A stretch of DNA of 64,000 nt from Aquimarina algicola (GCF_006443095.1 NZ_VFWZ01000009.1:378990-442989); one strand, 5' to 3'; shown: positions 19,330-27,568, counted from the first letter of the stretch. Notes: generated from the letters alone by a model not told the origin. Translations and numbers: made by a program.

Positions 19330-20181
19330 ATGAATTTGAGTACAAAGCTAATCTCTCCTCAAGTAGATTTTGAAAAACACTATCAAAAAGTTTTAAGAGA
19401 TATCAGAAGAAAGGATGAACTTTCTCCAGCTTCATGGCTATGGATTCTTGAAGAACGAAAGAAATATTGGGGTAGAAATTACATTTATAGCGATTATCCT
19501 GAAAATCAATTTCAAAAAATGGAAAAATTAAATCCAAAGATTGGGTTTGATTGGAAAGGACAAAGAGGAAATAGAAAACCTATTATAGAGTGGAGTCTGG
19601 AAATTCGTGAATCTCTGATATCAAAAGAAAGAGTAGAAGATGACCAATACGAATGGTTAATACGAAATAGAAAAAAGTATCAAGATGATCCGGATTCGTT
19701 TTCGGAACAAGATATTAGTGCTTTAGATAAATTGATCCCCTATTTAGGAAGGGATTGGAGACAAACCTCTAATTACGCTGCTTTTCTCAAGTTTGTAAAA
19801 GGTATAAATTATTCTTTAAGTAGGGATAAAAAATTGAGTTCTGCACAGGTTGTATGGCTTAATCACAAAGCTCAAACATTCAGAAATTTAAGTCCGGAAG
19901 AAGATACCCATGAATATTTACCACTCTTAGAAAAACTAAATAAGTACCTTGAATATGGATGGCGTGCCGGAAATAATGGAGTAGATTTTTCTCAAAAGGC
20001 CGAAGCGATACAACAATCTCTTGAAGAGCGAGGCAGTATAACAGGGTTACAAAAAAGATGGTTGAATTTTCAAAGTAAATTTTATAATGCTGATCGCTTA
20101 ACAGAAAAACAAATCGAAAAGCTTGAGCATTGCACAAAAAAACTACTTTTTGATTGGAAAAGTATTAATAAGAAAAAATAG
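19330..20181 (+). CDS. Protein of four helicase-associated-like repeats
   Basis: 283 residues without a signal peptide. Four units of about 60-65 residues recur, each with a WL-x-x-x-x-x-x-Y/F start and an L-x-x-x-x-x-x-x-W end: WILEERKKYWG...GFDWKG, WLIRNRKKYQ...LGRDWRQ, WLNHKAQTFRN...YGWRAG and WLNFQSKFYNA...LFDWKS. This matches the shape of the helicase-associated (HA) domain (W-x-x-qR-x-x-y...Ls-x-x-r...L-x-x-x-G-F-x-W), a presumed nucleic-acid-binding module, but no helicase is attached. It stands alone, convergent with the hydrolase gene. The family call is moderate and function is unknown. Confidence 0.55.
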   Translation: MNLSTKLISPQVDFEKHYQKVLRDIRRKDELSPASWLWILEERKKYWGRNYIYSDYPENQFQKMEKLNPKIGFDWKGQRGNRKPIIEWSLEIRESLISKERVEDDQYEWLIRNRKKYQDDPDSFSEQDISALDKLIPYLGRDWRQTSNYAAFLKFVKGINYSLSRDKKLSSAQVVWLNHKAQTFRNLSPEEDTHEYLPLLEKLNKYLEYGWRAGNNGVDFSQKAEAIQQSLEERGSITGLQKRWLNFQSKFYNADRLTEKQIEKLEHCTKKLLFDWKSINKKK

Positions 20182-20219
20182 AGATCAATAGCTGTAGATG
20201 TAATATCGTTCTACAGAAA

Positions 20220-20744
20220 TCAGTGATAGGTTTTAATAGTATCGCAAATGGTCTTTGCAAAATCTTTGTCTTTATAGAGATCATGACCTTTATTTTTTTC
20301 TATTAAGCAATCGATACCCATTTGATCAAACCATTTTTGATGCGGTGCAAAATTGTCTTGACCTCCATAATATAATTGTATTTTATTCTCAGGTTTGGTA
20401 GTTTCATATCGTAATCGTGTTGATGAAACTGCATATAATGAAGAAACATTTTGTTGTAAAAGCGCAAATCTCCATCCAATTGTCCCTCCGACACTAAACC
20501 CAAGGATGATCACCTTCTTTTTCTCAAGTTTTAGTAATTTTTGTACAGCTCGATCAATGCCACCATTTACAAACTGATGATGTATGTGTTGTTCTGTATA
20601 AGCATCCAGCGATAAGCCTGCTAATTTACAGCAATCGTAAAAACACACCTCGTATCTGGTTTTTAATGTGTGTTTATAACATTCTATCCATTGGGATTTT
20701 GGTTTTCCCCATAAATCAGATAAGATGATGATTCGTTTTTGCAT
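20220..20744 (-). CDS. Small alpha/beta hydrolase
   Basis: 174 residues with a full apparent catalytic triad: nucleophile Ser in GFSVGG, Asp in GGQDNFAP and His in KNKGHDLY. Size and layout resemble dienelactone hydrolase/RsbQ-like small hydrolases, but a short cap and no signal peptide leave the substrate open. It lies 5 bp after the 269-residue gene on the same strand and so is the last gene of the minus-strand block. Confidence 0.8.
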   Translation of the reverse strand: MQKRIIILSDLWGKPKSQWIECYKHTLKTRYEVCFYDCCKLAGLSLDAYTEQHIHHQFVNGGIDRAVQKLLKLEKKKVIILGFSVGGTIGWRFALLQQNVSSLYAVSSTRLRYETTKPENKIQLYYGGQDNFAPHQKWFDQMGIDCLIEKNKGHDLYKDKDFAKTICDTIKTYH

Positions 20745-20749
20745 ATTAA

Positions 20750-21559
20750 TTAAAAATCAAAATAAGAACCGGTGTCATAATCAGAATCCCCGTTACTCTC
20801 TGGACTGGTATAATATATTTCTAATTCGTTGAATATTTCTGATGTTTCAAAAATGATTTCGGCAGTATTAGCGTCGATTGAAGCAATGTAATCTACCCAA
20901 TACCAATCCGGGTCAAACGCTGCATGGGGCGTTTTTATATGTACGGATAGTTTTTCAAAAAGCTCAAAATTTAAATTTTTCAATAAAAAAATATTACTTT
21001 TTAAATCTTTAATGATTTCAACGGCTTTATCCGGTTGATTTTGTAATGCTTCCTGAAGCATTTTATCCATTTTATTAAGGTATTCTGTAATAGTTACCTT
21101 CAACTCTTTGCCTTTACGGTTTGTTTTGGTTATTGATAACATATATAAAAGCATATTGTTTTTAAAGAAAGCTCTCATTTTTAAATCACGAATGATTTGC
21201 TGTTTATATTGGCTCTTTTCATTAATGATTTTAGATACTTTTCGTAAGTATGCTTTTGCAATAAAATAGGTGTCTTCATCAATATTGGCAATAAAGTATT
21301 TTTCAAAATTATGAGGTGTATATTTTGCAAAATTTTTACCGGTTTCAATAATGATGTATTCTCTTAGATATGGATCTCTAGGGTGAGATTTTTTTAGTTC
21401 TTTTTTTAAAACTAAAACCTGTCTGTATACCAGATCAAATAATACCAACCGCATAAGTTCGATTGTTGAGGTCGTATTGGGGTCAAGAATCAGTTGAACT
21501 CCTACGGGTTTTATTTCTGATAAAATGGATGTGCTTGAAGATATTGTTTCTTGTCTCAA
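20750..21559 (-). CDS. Uncharacterised cytoplasmic protein, 269 residues
   Basis: I do not recognise this protein. It has no signal peptide or membrane helix. It is mostly helical and basic in the centre, then ends in an acidic Tyr/Asp/Ser tail (SPESNGDSDYDTGSYFDF). The gene is 19 bp downstream of the degenerate DUF922-like gene and 5 bp upstream of the hydrolase, so the three are likely co-transcribed. Confidence 0.6.
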   Translation of the reverse strand: MRQETISSSTSILSEIKPVGVQLILDPNTTSTIELMRLVLFDLVYRQVLVLKKELKKSHPRDPYLREYIIIETGKNFAKYTPHNFEKYFIANIDEDTYFIAKAYLRKVSKIINEKSQYKQQIIRDLKMRAFFKNNMLLYMLSITKTNRKGKELKVTITEYLNKMDKMLQEALQNQPDKAVEIIKDLKSNIFLLKNLNFELFEKLSVHIKTPHAAFDPDWYWVDYIASIDANTAEIIFETSEIFNELEIYYTSPESNGDSDYDTGSYFDF

Positions 21560-21578
21560 ATTAATGTTTTGTTTGGTA

Positions 21579-22196
21579 TTACTGATGATTCATACATATT
21601 TTGTGATCTATTGGTGGATTATCAACAAGTTCTTGCTGTATTTGTTTTTCCCATTGGTCAAGTTTTGAAGTATTAAAACCTTTTAAATCTTGATCTATCT
21701 GCATATCTATATTTTTGAACTGTTCTTCATGATATTTCATAATTTTTGCAATAGCATCTAGTGAGATCGTATGGTTACATTTCATGATATACATATTTTG
21801 ATTTAATTCACGAGCATATAACTCCATGATATTAAATTTTAATTGTATAACCCTCAGATAAAATCTTTTATTAAATTTCTTCTTGTCTTTAATCCAAGCT
21901 TCTTTTTGATCAAAAAATGCTTTGGCATATACCCTTTCAAGATGCTCATGATCATCTACATAAACCCCTACAAAATAATTGTAATTTGCGTTTGAAGCAT
22001 AATCAGGAAATCCTTTAAAATCATCTATTTCTATTGATCTTTCATCCCAATACACATGATGTAATGTGGTAAAAAAACGTTTTACAGGAACTTTTATGAT
22101 TAAATAAGCAAAATAAAGGGCTATGCATACTATAACTGCAAGTATGGTTGCCAATCCGGAAGATAGGATAGGATATCGTCTAAAATATGTGATCAT
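21579..22196 (-). CDS. Membrane-anchored DUF922-like protein lacking the zinc motif
   Basis: 205 residues with one N-terminal membrane helix (about 12-36). The rest resembles DUF922, a family of predicted secreted zinc proteases: IEIDDFKGFPDYASNANYN, then VYAKAFFDQKEAWIKD, then FNIMELYAREL. In the intact family, and in the neighbour at 23146, the metal motif HExxH sits just before the (T)EL-(Y/F)-AR segment; here the corresponding residues read V-I-Q-L-K, so the two His and the Glu are all replaced. It should therefore be catalytically dead and perhaps regulatory or structural. Family membership is read by eye. Confidence 0.6.
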   Translation of the reverse strand: MITYFRRYPILSSGLATILAVIVCIALYFAYLIIKVPVKRFFTTLHHVYWDERSIEIDDFKGFPDYASNANYNYFVGVYVDDHEHLERVYAKAFFDQKEAWIKDKKKFNKRFYLRVIQLKFNIMELYARELNQNMYIMKCNHTISLDAIAKIMKYHEEQFKNIDMQIDQDLKGFNTSKLDQWEKQIQQELVDNPPIDHKICMNHQ

Positions 22197-22223
22197 GATA
22201 TTTATCCGGTTTTCACTTTATTA

Positions 22224-22316
22224 TTATTTATGTCTTTTCATGGGTTTGGCAGAGACTTCTATTGGGATGTCAAAATAGATGTTCCTGTTTACAAAGTACA
22301 TAGAGGTATTTTTGTA
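22224..22316 (-). pseudogene. 3' remnant of a second copy of the MORN-like lipoprotein
   Basis: On the minus strand this encodes MYFVNRNIYFDIPIEVSAKP...KRHK and a stop, matching the C-terminus of the lipoprotein at 23950-24909 (MYYVNRNIYFDIPIEVSAKP...) with roughly one base in seven changed. No matching upstream coding sequence remains, so it is a truncated relic in a 200-bp intergenic gap. Confidence 0.75.
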
Positions 22317-22397
22317 GGGTCGATTCTGGCCTTATCATCTCTTGTATCGTGTATTCGCCCGTTGAAGGTGGTATATATAATATACGAACTGTTGTAA

Positions 22398-23159
22398 TCA
22401 GTTATTTTTTTCAGTTTCTTTTTTGAAATTAATTAATTCAATTAATCTGTTCAAAGAGGATCTCACATTGTCTGATTTACTTTTTTTCATCATTAATTCA
22501 GCTTTGTTTTTCATTTTACTATAATCAGCTTGTGGATAAACTTCAATTAGTGCAGAGAAATATTTATCAATACCATTTGCGAGCTCTATCTTTCCTTGTT
22601 CTGTGAATGCTTTTTCGTTATTTATTTCATCCAGATAGATCAAATAATTTTTGATTAGAGTTCTTACATTCGAATTAATATTGTTTTTAACGATTGGTGA
22701 ATTAGGATCATCTGCATTTTCTTTTATTTGGTCATTTCCTAATTTGAAATATTTTAGTTGAAGTTCTAATCCAAAATGCCAAACGGCAAGCATTTCTTTA
22801 TCATACAGATATTGATCTTTTCTGTCTAGAGCATCATAGATATTATTCATATCTTTCCATTTATTGAAGAATTTTTCAGCAATGTTATTTTTGTGTTTAA
22901 TTCCTAACTCATTATCATCAAGTATCACATTAAAGTTTTGTTGATCCGTAAGCTTTTCAACAATGATTCTTGTTGTTGGGTCATCAAAAGTTGGAAGTTT
23001 TTCATCCACTTTGTAACCATAATTTAATTCCAAAACCACTTTGTTATAATCATTTAAATCCCAATACCTTTTGTCAAGAGGGAATTCGCGTTTTTCTGAT
23101 TTGCAGTTTGTTAATACGATACTCGTTAAAGCAAAGATGATAAGTCTAATTTTTGTCAT
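22398..23159 (-). CDS. Uncharacterised lipoprotein, about 253 residues
   Basis: The start is set at the internal ATG at 23159 (MTKIRLIIFALTSIVLTNC), a clean lipoprotein signal with a lipidated Cys; an ATG three codons upstream is also possible. The mature part is helical and charged, with no recognised domain. It overlaps the 3' end of the intact DUF922-like gene by 14 bp (23 bp for the longer start), so the two are translationally coupled and likely act together in the envelope. Confidence 0.65.
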   Translation of the reverse strand: MTKIRLIIFALTSIVLTNCKSEKREFPLDKRYWDLNDYNKVVLELNYGYKVDEKLPTFDDPTTRIIVEKLTDQQNFNVILDDNELGIKHKNNIAEKFFNKWKDMNNIYDALDRKDQYLYDKEMLAVWHFGLELQLKYFKLGNDQIKENADDPNSPIVKNNINSNVRTLIKNYLIYLDEINNEKAFTEQGKIELANGIDKYFSALIEVYPQADYSKMKNKAELMMKKSKSDNVRSSLNRLIELINFKKETEKNN

Positions 23160-23847
23160 AAAATTCAATTTTTGGTTCTTTATAATCTATTAACAAATTT
23201 AGTAAACTGTCAATTTCTTTCTCATATCTTTTTTGTTCGCTCAAAACATAACTATGGAAAGTATTGTAGTCGTATTCGCTTTGAAATTTTCGTTCTTCTT
23301 TTTTAGTTTGTTGAATTATTCCTTCTATTTTATCTTTTTCAAACCTATCGAGTTTTGATATCTTTTCTTTGGCTTTACGAGCGAAGAGTTCAGTTATTTT
23401 TATATGGTATTTCTCATGAGTTAGTAATTCTCTATTATTCGTATTTTTTTTATAAACAAATGAACGAGATGGATAAAATAGAGATTGAACTGTTACAGAA
23501 TTTTTGTCAATGTTACTATCTATAGAAGTAACGACATAAGCAAATCTTTCACTATCATAAAGAGATCTTTTAAAAAATTCTAACCCTCTAAAATTCTCAA
23601 AAGTTATTTGATCGTATTTATCAAATGTTAAAGGCTTCTCATAATTCAAAAAATTTGTATGACTTAAAATTCCAAACCCTACTATAATAGGTATTAAAAT
23701 AACAACATTGTACTTGAGAAATTTTTTGAATTTTTTGAATGGAATTTTGTTTCCTTTTTTGTTCTCCATTATAACTATACCCAATTGATAAAAAACAGGT
23801 GAAAAATATATTAGAAGTAGTATTATGGCTATTGGATTTTCATTCAT
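23146..23847 (-). CDS. DUF922-like membrane metalloprotease with intact HExxH
   Basis: 233 residues with two N-terminal membrane helices (about 6-27 and 47-66). The soluble part shows the DUF922 layout: ITFENFRGLE, a central strand region with VTVQSLFYPSRSFV, then LLTHEKYHIKITELFARK, where HEKYH is a zinc-binding HExxH. A long helical, charged C-terminus follows. By family analogy it is a periplasmic metal-dependent protease; activity is inferred. The preceding 80 bp are a relic of a lipoprotein gene that reads in frame into this start, which may be how the gene got its present 5' end. Confidence 0.7.
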   Translation of the reverse strand: MNENPIAIILLLIYFSPVFYQLGIVIMENKKGNKIPFKKFKKFLKYNVVILIPIIVGFGILSHTNFLNYEKPLTFDKYDQITFENFRGLEFFKRSLYDSERFAYVVTSIDSNIDKNSVTVQSLFYPSRSFVYKKNTNNRELLTHEKYHIKITELFARKAKEKISKLDRFEKDKIEGIIQQTKKEERKFQSEYDYNTFHSYVLSEQKRYEKEIDSLLNLLIDYKEPKIEFYDKN

Positions 23848-23865
23848 TCATTCTATATGTTTTAT

Positions 23866-23942
23866 CTATTTTAGTCAGCTCTTGATTACAGGACGAGAAT
23901 AATATAATTACTCCTAAATATAAAATACGTTTAATCCCATAT
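23866..23942 (-). pseudogene. 5' remnant of a second copy of the MORN-like lipoprotein
   Basis: On the minus strand this closely matches the first 26 codons of the lipoprotein gene starting at 24909, including the lipobox region ILFSSCNQELTKI. One base is lost just after the ATG (ATGGGATT against ATGGGTATT), which shifts the frame. Together with the 3' remnant at 22224-22316 it brackets the DUF922/lipoprotein pair. Confidence 0.75.
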
Positions 23943-23949
23943 TTTGGTG

Positions 23950-24909
23950 TTATTGCTTTTTCTGTCTTTTCATGGGTTTAGCAGAGACTTCTATAGGGAT
24001 ATCAAAATATATATTTCTGTTTACATAATACATTGAGGTATCTTTGAAGGTCACATTCGATCTATCGATATATTCTGTAAACCAACCTCGTATGGTATCT
24101 TTACCCACTTTGGTAGGTTTGATATAAAACAGTACGGTCTCCCGATGCAGGGTAGTATCTATCTTTGCCTTATCAATAGGATAGGTGTCATCATGTTTCA
24201 AACTTTTTTTGATCGCAAATGGGATTCCTTTTTCGGGATCATAAGAGTCTGTATTGGTAAACTCGCGATCAAAATTTTCTTTTTCAAAATCTTTGGGTAT
24301 GGTTACCTTATAATCAGAATCGGTTTCGGAGATAAAAGGCACTCCTGCCTGAAACCACAAGCGTATAGAATCCCCCAGTTTGATATTTGCCTTGGTAGGT
24401 TTGTATCTCATATTACTACCATCATTAATGGTATCGCCTGTAACTGCAAAATGCCACCCTTGGTTAAGGTATCGTTTTCCTTTGATGATTTTAAACTCTT
24501 TGATATAATCTAATTCCCCATTGAGGGTGTCATAATATTTCCATTTTCCTGTTTTTTCGTGGGTATTAGTTTTAAGTCCTTCTTGATACATAATACCATT
24601 TGGTTTGAAATCTTTATGGTAGTAGTAATTATTAGGTTTATGATATGCAATTATTTCAATTTGATTTGCTTTGGATTCATAAAAAAAAATGGTAGAATCG
24701 ACTTTTTTATCATTACTGTAAATAGCTTTGTAATTAATATTGCCATTTGCATAGTATTTTAATACTGTTCCCTGTTTTAGGGAATCTTTATCGATATGAT
24801 ATACATATTTTTCTCCATTATCATAGATCTTTTCAATTTTAGTTAGCTCTTGATTACAAGACGAGAATAATATAATTGCTCCAAAAAATAAAATAAGTTT
24901 AATACCCAT
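23950..24909 (-). CDS. Lipoprotein with MORN-like (YwqK-type) N-terminal repeats
   Basis: 319 residues. The signal peptide ends at a lipobox (FSSC, Cys18). Residues about 30-150 contain YxNG-type units (IYDNGEKYVYHID, YYANGNINYKAIYSN, KPNGIMYQEG, KTGKWKYY) as in the YwqK/MORN-like family common in Bacteroidota. The C-terminal half (about 175-310) is beta-rich and unrecognised. It overlaps the 312-residue gene upstream by 11 bp. Two remnants of a second copy lie downstream. Confidence 0.7.
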   Translation of the reverse strand: MGIKLILFFGAIILFSSCNQELTKIEKIYDNGEKYVYHIDKDSLKQGTVLKYYANGNINYKAIYSNDKKVDSTIFFYESKANQIEIIAYHKPNNYYYHKDFKPNGIMYQEGLKTNTHEKTGKWKYYDTLNGELDYIKEFKIIKGKRYLNQGWHFAVTGDTINDGSNMRYKPTKANIKLGDSIRLWFQAGVPFISETDSDYKVTIPKDFEKENFDREFTNTDSYDPEKGIPFAIKKSLKHDDTYPIDKAKIDTTLHRETVLFYIKPTKVGKDTIRGWFTEYIDRSNVTFKDTSMYYVNRNIYFDIPIEVSAKPMKRQKKQ

Positions 24910-25837
24910 ATTTTTGTTTTATCTCTACGGTAATGGTCATATGGTTGGTGCTGCGTTGTACATGATAGGTAGAATCTTTTTTGGCATTGTTCAACCCTTT
25001 TACAGTACTAATGGCAGAATTGATCCATAGGTTGTCTCTATGAGGATCGGTTTTTTTGATCTCTAGATCATAGCTTACAGTATCATTCTTATTTTTGCTT
25101 TTTTGTATTTCTTTGGTTTCTATATCCTCTTTGTCAATACTATTATCATTTTTATACCCCAATGCTTCTTTAATGCTCACGTATTGCTCTATTACAGACT
25201 TTACGTTTAGGGTAAATTTGAAGATAGCTTCTAGGGCATTTCCCGATACTTTGGTAAAAGTGCCGAGATATTGTCGCGGGTCTATAGATCCCAAAATATC
25301 CCCGCCATTGGCGTGTCTACCACTGCGAAAGTCATTTCCGTTTGGGTTTTGCCCCCATATTGGACCAAACACTGCATTATGCGCCATTTTGTAGGATATA
25401 CTATTGGGGTCTATGCTATCGCCCCTACTAATCGTATCATATAGTTTGACCCATTTTTTGCTAAAACTGCTCCATTTGTAGATTTCGCCATTAAGCTCGG
25501 GATATTTGCAAAGTTGCCCGTCTTCTTTACCGGGATATCCGGGGCCACCATATTTTGCTTTGTCGGGTTTTGGGGCATGTTTTACGATGACCTTGCCCGT
25601 TATCATACCATCATCACAATTTGATAGGGTGTAGGATATCTTTTTGATCTCTGTCTTATCAGATACATAAGATCTAAAGGTAAAACTATCCTTGATCGTA
25701 TTCAATTTTTGCTGTACGGTCTGTACAATGGTTTTTTTGATATCATAGGGGTTCTTCATACAGAGTACCTCGTCTATTGCCCGTTTAAGGAGTTCTTCAA
25801 TTTTTTTTGAGATTTTTTCAGATTCAAAACGATCCAT
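24899..25837 (-). CDS. Uncharacterised protein, 312 residues
   Basis: I do not recognise this protein. It has no signal peptide or membrane helix. The N-terminus is a charged helix, the centre is Gly/Pro/Asn-rich (GGPGYPGKEDGQL, WGQNPNGNDFRSG), and the C-terminus is beta-like, ending TITVEIKQKYGY. It overlaps the lipoprotein gene by 11 bp, a sign of coupling. The central Gly-rich part with His/Asn residues could be a binding or catalytic surface, but no motif supports a call. Confidence 0.6.
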   Translation of the reverse strand: MDRFESEKISKKIEELLKRAIDEVLCMKNPYDIKKTIVQTVQQKLNTIKDSFTFRSYVSDKTEIKKISYTLSNCDDGMITGKVIVKHAPKPDKAKYGGPGYPGKEDGQLCKYPELNGEIYKWSSFSKKWVKLYDTISRGDSIDPNSISYKMAHNAVFGPIWGQNPNGNDFRSGRHANGGDILGSIDPRQYLGTFTKVSGNALEAIFKFTLNVKSVIEQYVSIKEALGYKNDNSIDKEDIETKEIQKSKNKNDTVSYDLEIKKTDPHRDNLWINSAISTVKGLNNAKKDSTYHVQRSTNHMTITVEIKQKYGY

Positions 25838-25931
25838 ATATCAGGTTTTAAGAGTGTTATATTATAACCTACGAATTTAATTATGAAAATGACACATCAG
25901 ACATTATGATTATGTTTTATGAAAAAATTAA

Positions 25932-26414
25932 CTACTGTTGGATAGTGGTTTTGATCAGTTTTTTGAAGTGTGGATAATAAATCCTACCCCATATCGGATT
26001 TTTATCAAAAGCGAATACTTCGTTGGTACTCGTATTGATACACACGGGGATCGTAAACCCTGCCCATTTTTTACCTGATTTTAACTTGATACAATACTCT
26101 TTTGCCTGCGCATCGATTTGAGTAGACAACAAAATAGAAATCACTCCTAATCCCGATTGTATCCCTCTGGGCCAACCTTTATAATTTTTTTCTGCATACT
26201 TAAAAGCATGAGTGAGATGAAAATCAATTTCGTTTACAGTAATAGGATCATCTTCAAAGTCTGTGGCTACAATAAATGTATTAAGTTGTGTAGCCATCCA
26301 GCTCCACTTGAATTTTTTCTCATATCCAATTACAGTAGGCTGTTTTAGAATTTCGTCATTGGTAAAAAAAATACCATTTTGGGTTAAATTACTTTTGATG
26401 ATTTCCAGATTCAT
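25932..26414 (-). CDS. Conserved protein of unknown function, 160 residues
   Basis: A soluble protein without a signal peptide. It shows FKWSWMATQLNTFIVA near residue 35, then KGWPRGIQSGLGVISILLS, and a C-terminal WGRIYYPHFKKLI. I associate this W-x-W-x-AT-x-L-x-TF / PRG-x-Q-x-G pattern with an uncharacterised family found widely in bacteria, but cannot name it. It is the first gene of the minus-strand block, 94 bp ahead of the 312-residue gene. Confidence 0.65.
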   Translation of the reverse strand: MNLEIIKSNLTQNGIFFTNDEILKQPTVIGYEKKFKWSWMATQLNTFIVATDFEDDPITVNEIDFHLTHAFKYAEKNYKGWPRGIQSGLGVISILLSTQIDAQAKEYCIKLKSGKKWAGFTIPVCINTSTNEVFAFDKNPIWGRIYYPHFKKLIKTTIQQ

Positions 26415-26580
26415 GTGTGTTGTTTTTATGATTTCTAAACTAATATAGACATCTGTTAGAATAATGATTCAATATAAAAAACTAAAAATAAAACATTATA
26501 GGGGAATCATAAAACACATTTATTAAAATATTGTTAAAACAAGATTTTTTGTAAATAACTGATATTGAATACAATAAATT
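26415..26580. other. AT-rich leader between the block start and the palindrome array
   Basis: The region is non-coding in all frames and probably holds the promoter of the minus-strand block. No clear TTG-N19-TAnnTTTG match was seen. Confidence 0.4.
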
Positions 26581-26845
26581 TTCCTGTCAATGACGGGAAG
26601 ATATTCTGAGTTCAGGAAACCTTCATGTCAGTGACGAGAAGGTTTTTTTGTTAAAAAATAGCTTCATGTCACTGACAGTAACCAATTTTGAGCATAAAAA
26701 ATGCTCATGTCAACGGCATGAAACCGTTTATCGATCAAAGTGATCTCTAGTCGATGACATGAACGTTTTCTATACTTAACTAAGTTTCTCGTCACTGACA
26801 GGAACATATAAAATGCCTAGTAAAAACTCATGTCATAGGAGTGAT
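26581..26845. repeat. Seven palindromes at an exact 41-bp period
   Basis: Nineteen-base units start at 26581, 26622, 26663, 26704, 26745, 26786 and 26827, every step being 41 bp. The majority consensus TTCATGTCA-N-TGACATGAA is a perfect dyad. Individual copies are degenerate: the first is TTCCTGTCAATGACGGGAA, and the last keeps only the left half. The 22-bp segments between them are unrelated to each other. The period is about four helical turns, placing all dyads on one DNA face. This fits an operator or cooperative protein-binding array. It lies between the minus-strand block and the plus-strand gene at 26963. Confidence 0.9.
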
Positions 26846-26962
26846 TTAATTATGAGGTAGTTATGATTTTTATGAAGGTGATAATATGATATTTTTGCAT
26901 TTTTTTAACTTTTATATCGAAACTTTTTATACTTTCGTCGAAAATTTTTTAAAAATCAACTT

Positions 26963-27568
26963 ATGAATTATATTAATACAGCTACCACAAGTTTTTATCG
27001 GAATGGAGAGATCATTCAGTTTTTTGATGATGTATTGACACTCACCGAAAAAAGAGGAGGGATTCCTAAAAAATTAACCAAACAGTATCAGGAATTAAAA
27101 ACCAAAAATGATGCACTGGCAGAAATATTTAATTCTAGCCGCAAACTGGTACATACAAAAGATATCAAAGAGATAGATGAAAAAAGAGATGAGCTTACGA
27201 TTGGGCTTCGATTTTTATTAGTAGGGCTTACCAAACACCCTAATCCCGAATGTCAAAAAGCGGCAGAACGATTATTGGAGGTGTATGATAGTGCAGGAAA
27301 AAGAATCTATAGGCTGAACTATCAATTACAAACACGAGTAACCAAAAACTTGATTGATACGATCCTGAACAACGCTACATTGGTTGCCGATGTTGATCTA
27401 CTAAAAGTGGTACGAGATTATATTGATGCACTACAAACAACAAACGATGCTTTTGCAGAAGCTTATGTAATCCGTACACAAGAAAAAGGCCAGCAAGAAG
27501 AAGGAGAAATGCTAGAATTAGTACAAGAAACTATATTATCATATCGAAAATATATTGTTCGTCTGTAA
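26963..27568 (+). CDS. Uncharacterised protein, probably truncated by an in-frame stop
   Basis: The 201 residues end YIVRL at TAA 27566-27568. The protein is helical, with no signal peptide or membrane segment, and resembles uncharacterised helical Bacteroidota proteins (a DUF6261-like family is possible; low confidence). The same frame continues after the stop for another 48 codons with normal codon use, so the ancestral protein was probably about 250 residues. The gene lies 118 bp downstream of the 41-bp palindrome array, which may control it. Confidence 0.65.
   Translation: MNYINTATTSFYRNGEIIQFFDDVLTLTEKRGGIPKKLTKQYQELKTKNDALAEIFNSSRKLVHTKDIKEIDEKRDELTIGLRFLLVGLTKHPNPECQKAAERLLEVYDSAGKRIYRLNYQLQTRVTKNLIDTILNNATLVADVDLLKVVRDYIDALQTTNDAFAEAYVIRTQEKGQQEEGEMLELVQETILSYRKYIVRL

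Noticed and set aside
26581-26845. CRISPR array
   Set aside because: The repeats are only 19 bp and differ from copy to copy, the intervals are 22 bp, and no cas gene is present; a phased operator-type array fits better.
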